From Pseudenterobacter timonensis (GTDB lineage Bacteria; Pseudomonadota; Gammaproteobacteria; Enterobacterales; Enterobacteriaceae), in contig NZ_FCOP01000011.1 in assembly GCF_900021175.1 (NCBI RefSeq), forward strand, positions 1,054,001-1,118,000: 64,000 nucleotides of DNA. Direction: 5' to 3'. The position numbers and the translations under genes were made by a program. How positions within the stretch are numbered: position 1 is the first letter of the stretch; every line of letters begins with the position of its first letter. A model generated the notes under the pieces. It was not told the DNA's origin and searched no databases. It saw nothing but the letters and a program-made list of their open reading frames with translations. Shown here in pieces: positions 19,458-27,523 of the stretch.

Positions 19458-19941
19458 AGGTCACCTGCACCACGCTGCTGAAGCTGCCGGCGCGAACCGG
19501 TGTGTCGGTGGCGTAGTAACGGGCCGCCAGCGGAAAATCGACGTTGCCGCTCTGGTTAACCAGCGCGTTAAAGCTGGCCTGCGGCGCGATAAGGATATCG
19601 TCCGTTCTGTCCGCCAGCTCCAGCGCCAGCCCTTGCGCGCTGCCGGTATTGGCGAATTTGGTGGGATGTTCGCTATCCGGCTGGCCGTTAAAGGTGGCGG
19701 TGACCAGCGTGGTGGTAGGCGGGCATTTCGAGAGCGTCAAATCAAACGCCTTCCAGCTTCCCGTATCGCCCACATCCTTAAAGTCACTGGCGACCGCCTG
19801 GCCGAGATCGACCGTCAGGTTCTGGCTGGCGCTATCCACCGAACAGGTATTGGCTAAAATATTGCCCCGGATCTGGACTGCGACGCTGTCGGCATGCGCC
19901 TGCGTCGCCAGCAGCAGCGCCAGCAGATAGATCTTTCTCAT
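19444..19941 (-). CDS. Minor fimbrial subunit, FimF/FimG-like
   Basis: A 165-residue secreted pilin. The signal peptide MRKIYLLALLLATQAHA is followed by a pilin domain with the usual disulfide pair (ANTCSVDSASQNLTVDLGQ near residue 32 and LSKCPPTTTLVTATFNG near 75) and the C-terminal donor-strand partner motif VVQVTFIYQ. It is probably a tip adaptor or terminator pilin. Last gene of the operon, it overlaps the adhesin gene by four bases (ATGA) and the dinG 3' end by 14. No specific fimbrial name can be given from the sequence alone. Confidence 0.85.
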   Translation of the reverse strand: MRKIYLLALLLATQAHADSVAVQIRGNILANTCSVDSASQNLTVDLGQAVASDFKDVGDTGSWKAFDLTLSKCPPTTTLVTATFNGQPDSEHPTKFANTGSAQGLALELADRTDDILIAPQASFNALVNQSGNVDFPLAARYYATDTPVRAGSFSSVVQVTFIYQ

Positions 19942-20924
19942 TTATACCCCAGCGTAATCGTGGCGATGGTATTGGCGGCGCCTGGCGTCACCTGCGGGCC
20001 GGTCTGCTCGTAGCTGACCTGGAAAGGGATCGCGAGCGTTTCGTTCGCCTGCGCCATCCGGGAGGTATTGCGGTAAGTTTCAAAGGTGGCGGGCTGTCCT
20101 TCAACCAACATTTTCACCCCTACGCCGGTGGCGACACCCTCCTCCTGCGTCAGCTTAATCACGCCGGGAAACTGCGTTTCATAACCGTTGGCGCTGGCGA
20201 TCATCACCTGCGGCTGTACCGTATTGTTGCAGTTTACGTTCACATCGAACGTCTTTGGCGTGGTTTCACTTCCCGTTCCGCTAAAGGCGCTGAGGGGAAA
20301 ATTGCCCAGCGTAACGGTGAGGCTCTCAGGTGAAACGGAGCAGGTCACCGGGTTAAAATTGATATTTCCCGCGTAGGAGACGGTGTTCGGGCTGCCGATA
20401 CCGTCATTACCATAGACGCCAATACCAAATTTGGTCTGGTCCTGCGCCAGCATTCCCGACTGCACCGCTTCGCTGGTTTTGACCAGCTCCAGCATGACGC
20501 TGAAATCAAAGGTCATTAACCCGTCGTTTGATATATAACCAATGGGTGTACTTCGGGAGTCGCAGGCGGTCTTGCCGCCGCCGGTGATCCGCTCGCCTTG
20601 CGCATTCCTTAACGCTACGCCGATCCCCGGCACGCCGGAGTCATACACCCCGGGCAGCCCCGGAATTTCCGCGCCGTTGCCGTAGTAACAGGCGATAATC
20701 TCCATGCCGCTCTCATAAGGATGATTGCAGCTGCCCGCGACATGAACATGCTGTTCGGAGCCGGGAATGGTTGCGCCAACCGCAAGGGTTGTGGAGACCG
20801 ACACCGACGCCACGTTGATAAGCTTCGGCATATCCGGGGTACTGCAGGTCGCCCTGGCATGCGGCATAAAGAGCGCCGCTAACGCCAGGGACAGAAGAAG
20901 AAGAGAGGATTTTACAATCTGCAT
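19938..20924 (-). CDS. Fimbrial tip adhesin-like protein
   Basis: The 328-residue product has a signal peptide (MQIVKSSLLLLSLALAALFM, then a cut near ARA) and appears two-domained, as in FimH-type adhesins. The N-terminal part, about 170 residues, contains cysteines in CSTPDMP, GSCNHPY, IACYYGNG and TACDSRS and would be the receptor-binding domain. The C-terminal part starts near NFNPVTCSVSPESLTVTLGN and is a pilin domain ending TIATITLGYK. The receptor cannot be inferred. I prefer the ATG at 20924 since it starts the signal peptide; the frame is open to 20951, overlapping the usher stop. Confidence 0.8.
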   Translation of the reverse strand: MQIVKSSLLLLSLALAALFMPHARATCSTPDMPKLINVASVSVSTTLAVGATIPGSEQHVHVAGSCNHPYESGMEIIACYYGNGAEIPGLPGVYDSGVPGIGVALRNAQGERITGGGKTACDSRSTPIGYISNDGLMTFDFSVMLELVKTSEAVQSGMLAQDQTKFGIGVYGNDGIGSPNTVSYAGNINFNPVTCSVSPESLTVTLGNFPLSAFSGTGSETTPKTFDVNVNCNNTVQPQVMIASANGYETQFPGVIKLTQEEGVATGVGVKMLVEGQPATFETYRNTSRMAQANETLAIPFQVSYEQTGPQVTPGAANTIATITLGYK

Positions 20925-20941
20925 AGGTGGTTTCCAGGTAA

Positions 20942-23506
20942 TCAGCGGCACCGGGCGGCGGCGCTGGTGATGGTGGATTTATCGGGCTCGTCCGCCAGCT
21001 CGTAGTGCGCGACGCACTGCTCGCCTGCCTGTTGCCCCCAGGAGAGGGTTAGTGTGCCGCGACGGGAGAGGCCGGAGAGATAGGTCTGCCCGTCATTGCC
21101 CACAATAAATTCGCCCTCGCGATCGTCGGTGGTGACGGTGGCGCCAAAAGGTAACGGTTTGCCGTTTCGCGTCAGGGTCATCAACACTCGACGCCCTGTG
21201 TGGGTGGTAAAGGTGGCGCGCACCACCGCGCCCCGCGTCGGCGTGACGATGCGGGCGGCCTGGGGCACATCGGCGTCATCGGGTAACGTTTCGGTATCCA
21301 GCGCGATGGTGTTATGGCGCCAGGCGGTGACAAAGGGGACCGCGGTATAGCCCCGAAAATCGGTTTTGACACCGGTCTGGTTAGTAATGTGCGTACCATA
21401 GGCGCCCGGCGCTTTGACCAGGACGACGGTCTCCCCCAGCGGTTGGGTAAAGGTGACGCCGTCGGCATGGGCGATCACGCCCCCCTGCAGGCCAAGGTTA
21501 AGGGTGCGCTGATGTTTATCCTCGCTCAGCCCGCCGCTGATTTCGCCATAGGTCGCTTTATAATCGGCATTCATGCTGCTGTTGCTGCCGCTGCCGGTCG
21601 TACTGAACCCCTGCTGAAGGTTCCAGCTGAGATTGTTATCCTCCAGGGCGGTGCCGTTCAGGCCGACGGTTTGCGTGGTGCCATCCTTGCTGTTATTCAG
21701 GTTCCAGGTCGCCCAGGTGTTATGCATCCAGCGATCCAGCGGAACGGAGAGACTGAGCGCGAACTGATTGTCGTGGGTGGAGGCATTCTCCTCGTCGTTA
21801 GCCGTGTTTTGATTCTTGCTGTAGCTAAGGCTGTAGGTGATACCGTGCCAGCTGTTGTTGTAGCTGAGGTTCAGGGAGGTCATTGACTGGCTCTGGCTCC
21901 AGTAGCGCTCTTTCACCAGGCTCAGCGTCACGAAGCCCCAGCCGTCGCCCAGCGTCTGGTCAATGGTGGCTTCGGTACGGGCGCGGCGCTGCTGCGGCGT
22001 ATTCTCCTCATCCGAGCGCGTCCACGACTCCAGCGTATCCTCCATGGTGTAAAAGCCTTTGCTGTTATAGCGATAGCCCGCCAGGGAAAAGTTGGTGCCC
22101 GTTGCCGGGAAATCTTTACTGTAACGCACGCGCCAGGCGTTACCCTTGCTGGTTTTCCGCTGTTTGAGCAACGCTTTCGCGCGGGTGACATCGAGGGAAA
22201 AAGCTCCCAAATCGCCGATATTTTTACCTGTACCGATGGCCAGAGAGCGGTAACGACGGCTTTGCTGCGTTCCGCCATAGAGCGTGAATCCCCGCGGGAG
22301 GCCATAGATAGCGCTCCCCTGGGTGAAGGGGGTTTTATCGACATTATGGTTGTATGAGCGATAGCGTCCCGCCGTCAGGCTATAGCGTAAATGTTTCTCG
22401 CGCTGCAACACCGGCACGGAAGCGTAGGGCACGACAAAGTGCTGCTCGCTGCCGTCGGTCTCCTGAACGGTAACCTGGAGATCGCCGCTGCTGCCGGTGG
22501 GGTAGAGATCGGTTATCTCAAAAGGGCCGGGAGCGACCTTGTTCTGGTAGATGATGTAGCCATTCTGGCGCACCACCACCTGCGCGTTGCTGTGCGCCGC
22601 CCCGCGGATCGCCGGGGCGTAACCCTTCTCGCTGTCCGGCAACATATCGCTGTCGGAATTAATCTGCATGCCGGTATAGGGGACGCTGTCAAACACATCG
22701 GCGGGGGAGCTGCTCTGCCCGACCGTGAAATCGCTCTTTAGCGCCACCAGATCGCGCCGGGCGTAGGTATAGACGGAGGAGAAATTCTGCTGGACGTGGC
22801 TGCCCGTTTTGTCGCGATTCCAGGTGGAGTAGTTACGGATGCGCCATGCCCCTACGTTAAAGCCGGGGCGCAGGTTAACGTACTGACTGCTGCTGTTCTG
22901 CTCATTCGGCAGGCGGGCGTCGTTCTGACTGGCGGTGGCGCTGTAGTTCAGCAGGCCCGCCGTGATCCCTTCATCATACTCCCGGGGGTCGATATAGCCG
23001 CGCGGAGTGTGGCCCAGCGCCACCTGCGGAAGGGTCATTCGCAGCTGCTGATGGCTGACGCGAAACGTCGCCGAGGCGGAGGGAATGGCCTGCAAATCGG
23101 CGCACTGCCCGTGCGCCATCAACCCGGGGTAGTTCCTGGTCTTAATCCCCAGGCTGTGAAGATCCTGCTCACTGAAGCAGGGCTGTAGCGTAGTCTGGCC
23201 CTGCGCGCCGGTTTGCAGCTTAAAATCGACCTCCCGGGTAGCCACCTTCTGGTTATTGATTAAAATAGTTACCTGGTAGCGGCCGGGCGCCTGCCCGGGG
23301 CCTTTTTCATACAGCGACAGATCGGTTTTTTGCTGCGAGGGGTTATCCAGATCCAGCAGCGCCGGGTTGAAATAGTCCTGCGCCTGCACCGGCGCGCAGA
23401 GGCACACCGCTGTCGCCCAGAGACTAAAGCTCAGCAGAGCGAAGCCGCGGCGTAAGAGAGAGGGGGATCCGCCTCGCATCATCCTGTTCAACCACCCGTG
23501 CGCCAC
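20942..23506 (-). CDS. Fimbrial outer membrane usher protein, FimD/PapC family
   Basis: The usher forms the outer-membrane pore through which chaperone-bound pilins are assembled. At 854 residues it has the normal length. After the signal sequence come the N-terminal domain (DYFNPALLDLDNPSQQKTDL), the barrel with its plug (family motif GYAPAIRGAAHSNAQVVVRQ near residue 305) and C-terminal domains rich in GRRVLMTLTRNGKPLPFGA. The annotated start at 23506 is GTG; an ATG at 23482 gives the same signal peptide and is an alternative. It follows the chaperone gene by four bases and overlaps the open frame of the adhesin. Confidence 0.93.
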   Translation of the reverse strand: MAHGWLNRMMRGGSPSLLRRGFALLSFSLWATAVCLCAPVQAQDYFNPALLDLDNPSQQKTDLSLYEKGPGQAPGRYQVTILINNQKVATREVDFKLQTGAQGQTTLQPCFSEQDLHSLGIKTRNYPGLMAHGQCADLQAIPSASATFRVSHQQLRMTLPQVALGHTPRGYIDPREYDEGITAGLLNYSATASQNDARLPNEQNSSSQYVNLRPGFNVGAWRIRNYSTWNRDKTGSHVQQNFSSVYTYARRDLVALKSDFTVGQSSSPADVFDSVPYTGMQINSDSDMLPDSEKGYAPAIRGAAHSNAQVVVRQNGYIIYQNKVAPGPFEITDLYPTGSSGDLQVTVQETDGSEQHFVVPYASVPVLQREKHLRYSLTAGRYRSYNHNVDKTPFTQGSAIYGLPRGFTLYGGTQQSRRYRSLAIGTGKNIGDLGAFSLDVTRAKALLKQRKTSKGNAWRVRYSKDFPATGTNFSLAGYRYNSKGFYTMEDTLESWTRSDEENTPQQRRARTEATIDQTLGDGWGFVTLSLVKERYWSQSQSMTSLNLSYNNSWHGITYSLSYSKNQNTANDEENASTHDNQFALSLSVPLDRWMHNTWATWNLNNSKDGTTQTVGLNGTALEDNNLSWNLQQGFSTTGSGSNSSMNADYKATYGEISGGLSEDKHQRTLNLGLQGGVIAHADGVTFTQPLGETVVLVKAPGAYGTHITNQTGVKTDFRGYTAVPFVTAWRHNTIALDTETLPDDADVPQAARIVTPTRGAVVRATFTTHTGRRVLMTLTRNGKPLPFGATVTTDDREGEFIVGNDGQTYLSGLSRRGTLTLSWGQQAGEQCVAHYELADEPDKSTITSAAARCR

Positions 23507-23510
23507 AGGA

Positions 23511-24185
23511 TCAGCCTACCGGCGCGGTCCAGGTTTTACTGACGCTGCCGTAGTCGTTAATCACCGACCAGGCAACGCGATGACCGTTAACGCCCGCAGG
23601 CAGGGCAAACCGGGTTTGCTTTTTGGGTTCAGCCCAGGTGGCTTTTAACACTTTCTGGCCGTTAAGGGTGACGCTCTGAAAGTTCATGTAGTAAGGGGTG
23701 GGGTTATCCACCACCAGCTCCTGGCCTTCGCGGCGCCACGTCAGCTTATCGGCTACCTCTTCCGGTTTACCCCTGAGCGCGGCAGGGCGGTAAATTAACT
23801 TGATGCGGGTATTCACCGCAATCTGCAGCGTATTCACCCCCTCCATTTTCTTCGAGGAGGGAATGGATTTAATATTGAGCCAGTAAAGGGATTCGCGATC
23901 TTCAGGTAAATTTCCGCCTGTGCGAACGACGCGCAGCACGTTATCTTCTTTTGCATCCAGACGAAACAGCGGCGGCGTAATGAGAAACGGCGGCTTATTC
24001 GGGTTATTGCGCCCGGCGTCGGTCCAGGACTGCACCAGATAATCGATATTGTCTGGATTTGTCAGGCCGACAGAGGACTCTTTTTTACTTCCCTGATAGA
24101 TAAGCCGGGTGCCGTTAATAATTACGCCCGCATGTGCGGTAGCGGCAATGAATAAAAGGGAGCTAAGTAGATAACCGTGACGCAT
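23511..24185 (-). CDS. Periplasmic fimbrial chaperone, PapD/FimC family
   Basis: The 224-residue product has a signal peptide (MRHGYLLSSLLFIAATAHA) and two immunoglobulin-like domains. The chaperone family marks are visible: VIINGTRLIYQGSKKESSVG at the mature N-terminus with the conserved Arg, PPLFRLDAKEDNVLRVV (G1 strand) and YWLNIKSIPS, then the lysine in NTRIKLIYRPAAL. It caps pilins in the periplasm by donor-strand complementation. ATG at 24185 is chosen; the frame also opens at a TTG at 24197. It lies 47 bases after the major pilin gene. Confidence 0.94.
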   Translation of the reverse strand: MRHGYLLSSLLFIAATAHAGVIINGTRLIYQGSKKESSVGLTNPDNIDYLVQSWTDAGRNNPNKPPFLITPPLFRLDAKEDNVLRVVRTGGNLPEDRESLYWLNIKSIPSSKKMEGVNTLQIAVNTRIKLIYRPAALRGKPEEVADKLTWRREGQELVVDNPTPYYMNFQSVTLNGQKVLKATWAEPKKQTRFALPAGVNGHRVAWSVINDYGSVSKTWTAPVG

Positions 24186-24232
24186 AAAATTTCTCAATAT
24201 AATATGGAGAGCACAGCGCTCTCCGTAGAGGG

Positions 24233-24769
24233 TCAGTTATAAATAACGGTGAAAGTGGAAACGGAATTAGCCGGGCCAGCCGTAACGGCGGCTTTGGTCT
24301 GGATATATCGGGCGCCAAAATCCAGAGCGTTTACCGTAGTCCCGGAGGTCAGCGGATAGGCTTTGGACGGCGTAAAGAGGCTGATCGGCTGCGCGGCAGA
24401 GTCAACCAGCTGGATAGCGACCCCTGTCGCAGCACCCGTGCCCGGCGTGAGCGCCAGCGCCGCGTTATTATCACTGTCCGGCGTACCGCCAAAATTAATT
24501 GACGCCGAGGTGACGGTCTGCGGACAATTAGTCAGACTGATAGTAAATTTCGTTAAAGTACTGGCGGAGCCAGCGCCGGTAAAAACGGTCTTAGAAACTT
24601 TACCTAATGCGACATTGAGCGGACTGCCTAAATCGTTTACAACCTGACAGGCGGAATCGATGATCTCACCCGTAAAATTAATTTGGCCTTCGCCATTAGT
24701 GGCCGCGAAAACGGATGCTGAACATCCCAACGCCACAGCAGTAAATAAACCTAACGTTACCTTGTTCAT
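24233..24769 (-). CDS. Major fimbrial subunit (type 1-like pilin)
   Basis: The 178-residue protein starts with a signal peptide (MNKVTLGLFTAVALGCSASV, cut after VFA). The mature pilin carries GQINFTGEIIDSACQVV, with cysteines near positions 43 and 83 forming the usual disulfide, and ends in the assembly motif NSVSTFTVIYN. As first gene of the operon behind AGGAG, it is the likely shaft subunit. The order major pilin, chaperone, usher, adhesin, minor pilin is typical of gamma-type chaperone-usher fimbriae. Confidence 0.9.
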   Translation of the reverse strand: MNKVTLGLFTAVALGCSASVFAATNGEGQINFTGEIIDSACQVVNDLGSPLNVALGKVSKTVFTGAGSASTLTKFTISLTNCPQTVTSASINFGGTPDSDNNAALALTPGTGAATGVAIQLVDSAAQPISLFTPSKAYPLTSGTTVNALDFGARYIQTKAAVTAGPANSVSTFTVIYN

Positions 24770-25030
24770 AATCACTCCTGGAATTAACCCAAAAGTCAGC
24801 CAGACTTCGGGAAGAGATAACTCATTGCGGGCGGTTATTTAAACAGAATGCAGAAAGGCGAAAAGCTGTTGCGGGCATTACAATTAATTAAATAAACGCT
24901 TGTAAAAAAATTTAATCAATAAAAACAGCAGATTAAAAAACAACCTGTTTTGAGGAGAAGGCGACAAAAAAGCTCGACCTGGCTTTCTTCACCGTTATAG
25001 TGGTAGCAACATGTCGCAAGGAGAAATGTC
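24770..25030. promoter_or_regulatory. AT-rich divergent promoter region between the fimbrial operon and ybiB
   Basis: This 261-base stretch is clearly richer in A and T than its surroundings and must hold the fimbrial promoter (minus) and whatever promoter ybiB uses (plus). The arms AAAACAG (24922-24928) and CTGTTTT (24945-24951) form an inverted repeat. TATAGT at about 24996 could be a minus-10 element for ybiB. I see no CTGT-N8-ACAG LexA box and no pair of long inverted repeats of the kind used for fimbrial phase switching. Confidence 0.5.
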
Positions 25031-25993
25031 GTGGATTATCGCAAGATTATTAAAGAGGTGGGACGCGGCAAAAATCATGCCCGCGACCTAGATCAGGAGA
25101 CCGCCCGGGCGCTCTACACCCGCATGCTGAACGGCGAAGTACCTGACCTGGAGATGGGCGCTATCCTGATCGCGCTACGGATTAAAGGGGAAGGGGAAGC
25201 CGAGATGCATGGCTTTTACGAGGCGATGCAGGCGCAGACTCTCCGCCTGACGCCGCCGGTGACGAAACCGATGCCCATCGTTATCCCGAGCTATAACGGC
25301 GCGCGCAAGCAGGCGAACCTGACGCCGCTGCTGGCGATCCTGCTGCATAAGCTCGGTTTTCCGGTGGTGGTGCACGGCGTTAGTGAAGATCCGACCCGCG
25401 TGCTGACGGAAACCATTTTTGAGCTGCTGGGCATTCAGGCCACCCGCCATGCGGGCCAGGCGCAGGCAAAGCTCGACGGCCATCAGCCGGTCTTTATTCC
25501 AGTCAGCGCCCTTTGTCCGCCGCTGGAGAAACAGCTGGCGATGCGCTGGCGTATGGGAGTACGTAACAGTGCCCATACCCTGGCCAAGCTGGCGACACCC
25601 TTTGAAGAGGGGGCCGCGCTGCGCCTCTCCAGCGTTTCGCACCCTGAATATGTCACTCGCGTAGCCAACTTTTTTGCGAAAACCGGTGGACGCGGGCTGC
25701 TGATGCACGGCACCGAAGGGGAGGTTTATGCCAACCCGCAACGCTGCCCGCAGCTGACGCTTATCGATCCTGCCGGCACGCGCGTACTGCTGGAGCGGGG
25801 AGAAGAGGAGAGCGACGTTCAGCTTGCGCAGGCGAAAGATCCGCAGACTACCGCCCGCTGGATTGAACAGTGTCTCGCCGGTAATGTGCCGGTGCCTGCC
25901 GCCATTAAGTTACAGATGGCCTGCTGCCTGGTGGCGACGGGGGAAGAACAGAGCGTGGAGGCCGGGTTACAGCGTATCGGGCAATGGTTTTAG
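25031..25993 (+). CDS. ybiB: TrpD2-type DNA-binding protein YbiB
   Basis: YbiB resembles anthranilate phosphoribosyltransferase in fold but, in E. coli, binds nucleic acids without sequence preference and is SOS-linked through co-transcription with dinG. The 320-residue product keeps E. coli segments such as PIVIPSYNGARKQANLTPLL and VVHGVSEDPTRVLTETIFEL. The start is GTG at 25031 behind AAGGAG. In this genome a fimbrial operon lies between dinG and ybiB, so ybiB has lost the dinG promoter and must be expressed differently. Confidence 0.95.
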   Translation: MDYRKIIKEVGRGKNHARDLDQETARALYTRMLNGEVPDLEMGAILIALRIKGEGEAEMHGFYEAMQAQTLRLTPPVTKPMPIVIPSYNGARKQANLTPLLAILLHKLGFPVVVHGVSEDPTRVLTETIFELLGIQATRHAGQAQAKLDGHQPVFIPVSALCPPLEKQLAMRWRMGVRNSAHTLAKLATPFEEGAALRLSSVSHPEYVTRVANFFAKTGGRGLLMHGTEGEVYANPQRCPQLTLIDPAGTRVLLERGEEESDVQLAQAKDPQTTARWIEQCLAGNVPVPAAIKLQMACCLVATGEEQSVEAGLQRIGQWF

Positions 25994-25994
25994 C

Positions 25995-26025
25995 CAAAAA
26001 AAAGCCCGTCCATTCCGGGACGGGC
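25995..26025 (-). terminator. Rho-independent terminator of ybiJ (between ybiB and ybiJ)
   Basis: GCCCGTCC (26004-26011) and GGACGGGC (26018-26025) form a stem. On the minus strand it is followed by eight T residues (complement of 25996-26003), so it ends the minus-strand transcript of ybiJ. It lies two bases past the ybiB stop and may slow that transcript too. Confidence 0.85.
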
Positions 26026-26098
26026 AAACAAGGGTAATAAAGGGTCAATCAGGGTTGGAGCAGCTTGCCTGAGGGGCAAGATAGGGTCAGGGTCGCGG

Positions 26099-26359
26099 TT
26101 ATTTGTAGATCACCGCGGTACCGCTAAGTTTGTTCTGGCCATTGGCGGAGGTGATGGAGTAACCGCTGGCGCCTGCCGCTTCGGCTTTAGCGGCCAGTCG
26201 CGCTTCCAGACCATCCAGCGTGGAGGCGCCATCTGCGCTGACTACGCCAATTTTATTCATGTTCTGCGCCTGTGCTGGCGTAACGGGCTCTGCAGCAAAA
26301 GCGCCAAAAGAGAGAGCGGTAAGAGCAGCAGCGGCAACAGCATATTTGATGGTTTTCAT
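26099..26359 (-). CDS. ybiJ: Small secreted DUF1471 (YhcN family) protein YbiJ
   Basis: An 86-residue periplasmic protein. The signal peptide MKTIKYAVAAAALTALSFGA is cut after AFA and followed by the DUF1471 domain (QNMNKIGVVSADGASTLDGL, ending KLSGTAVIYK). E. coli YbiJ is almost the same. DUF1471 proteins such as BhsA and McbA affect biofilm, stress and surface properties; YbiJ itself has no assigned role. The ATG at 26359 is chosen because the signal peptide starts there; the open frame upstream to 26470 is promoter DNA. A related gene, mcbA, lies at 27019-27285. Confidence 0.93.
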   Translation of the reverse strand: MKTIKYAVAAAALTALSFGAFAAEPVTPAQAQNMNKIGVVSADGASTLDGLEARLAAKAEAAGASGYSITSANGQNKLSGTAVIYK

Positions 26360-26643
26360 AGCTTTTATCTCGCAGGTTATTCCATTAAGGGGACGTTTTA
26401 CCGTCGATGTGATAAGTATCACGTTTTTTCTTGAAAGATAAAATCGAAGAGAATTGACGTCATCACTCAAAAAAACTGAATGACATATAAGCCACTGAAA
26501 AATTAAGGATTAAGCGACAGCGTTTACGCTTTTTTTCGCTTCGCTTTACGAAGCGGCAGGGAAGGGCACAATCTGCCAAACGCAGCGCTCAATTTCGTGA
26601 GGGTAAAGTTACCGCAGGAGGAGAACAAAAATGTCAGCCAGCG
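26360..26643. other. ybiJ upstream region, no gene called
   Basis: This 284-base gap holds the ybiJ promoter and the end of ybiI. A hairpin AGCCAGC/GCTGGCT at about 26637-26660 overlaps the ybiI stop; on the minus strand it is followed by GACATTTTTG and is a candidate ybiI terminator. On the plus strand a very strong ribosome-site sequence AGGAGGAG (26616-26623) stands seven bases before an ATG that opens only 11 codons. A second hairpin CGCTTCG/CGAAGCG is at 26537-26555. Confidence 0.5.
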
Positions 26644-26910
26644 TCAGCGAAGCTGGCTGTCTTTAGAGCCTCTGCGGTTATAGCCGGTGAACGCGGCGTG
26701 ATGCGCATCTCTCTCCTGCTGGCAGGCGAGGCATAGCCGCACCCCGGGCACCGCCTTGCGTCGGGCCTCCGGGATCGGTTCTCCACACTCCTCGCACTCG
26801 TGCAGGCTTTCGCCCCGGGGCAGCTCCCGGCGCGCGCGGGCGACCGCATCTTCAATGGTGCTGTTGATCTGTTCATTGACGGCGTCATCATTGGCCCAGC
26901 CGGATGCCAT
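26644..26910 (-). CDS. ybiI: DksA/TraR-type zinc-finger protein YbiI
   Basis: The 88-residue protein matches E. coli YbiI. It has a short N-terminal helix and the four-cysteine zinc finger of the DksA/TraR family (CEECGEPIPEARRKAVPG, then CLACQQ), and ends GYNRRGSKDSQLR. DksA relatives bind the RNA polymerase secondary channel; YbiI lacks the long coiled coil, so its role is uncertain. In E. coli ybiX and fiu lie between ybiI and mcbA; here only 108 bases separate them. Confidence 0.93.
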   Translation of the reverse strand: MASGWANDDAVNEQINSTIEDAVARARRELPRGESLHECEECGEPIPEARRKAVPGVRLCLACQQERDAHHAAFTGYNRRGSKDSQLR

Positions 26911-27018
26911 AGCGCTCTCCTGATTAACGGAAGTTTTCAGAGTAAATATGGGGTCAAAAAGCGTACAGTCAAGGCGGGGAGGGAAAACTGCATCCGCCGG
27001 GCGGATGCAGTGACAGCG

Positions 27019-27285
27019 TTATTTATAGATGGTAGCGGTGCCGTACATATGGTTATCGCCCCCGGCAGAGTCAACCACAAAACCTTTGGCTCCTTCCTGA
27101 CGGGCTTTTTCCGCCAGCTTATCCTGTAAATCGTCCAGGTTTCTCGCCCCGCTCGCGGAGACGGTTCCCGCAGGGTGTAGCTGGCTCATATCAGACTGGC
27201 TCAGTGTGTTAACCGCCTGGGCGGAAAAGGTGGCGGCAGCCAGCGTTCCGGCTGCGATAAATAGCGTCAGCATTCTTTTCATCAT
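27019..27285 (-). CDS. mcbA: DUF1471 periplasmic protein McbA-like
   Basis: The 88-residue product has a signal peptide (MMKRMLTLFIAAGTLAAATF, cut after AQA) and a DUF1471 domain (LHPAGTVSASGARNLDDLQD, ending HMYGTATIYK). It is most like E. coli McbA (YbiM), which is induced by the biofilm regulator McbR and lowers mucoidy through colanic acid. Start is ATG at 27285 or the adjacent ATG at 27282; GAGGA upstream serves both. It is a close paralogue of ybiJ nearby. Confidence 0.88.
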   Translation of the reverse strand: MMKRMLTLFIAAGTLAAATFSAQAVNTLSQSDMSQLHPAGTVSASGARNLDDLQDKLAEKARQEGAKGFVVDSAGGDNHMYGTATIYK

Positions 27286-27523
27286 GACTTCCTCTACATG
27301 GCAACGGGTGATTCACGCTAAGTGTAGAAGCTGTCAGGGTGTGATTTGCCGCAAAAATTTGACGATCTGCTGCTCATTTTTTGAACGATATAAATTGACA
27401 ATCGGCTGACAAATCATGGAGATACAGGTCACTGATTTTTCGCCTTTTCCTGGCCCATCAACAGAGTTATTTACCGTCGCGCCGGCAAACGGTATCTTAC
27501 GCCGCTGTTGAAAGGAGAATACC

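Noticed and set aside
24770..25030. A LexA box for ybiB
   Set aside because: The AAAACAG...CTGTTTT pair has the halves in the wrong order (ACAG then CTGT) and wrong spacing for LexA.
24770..25030. A phase-variable invertible promoter for the fimbriae
   Set aside because: No pair of matching inverted repeats of suitable spacing and no recombinase gene were found nearby.
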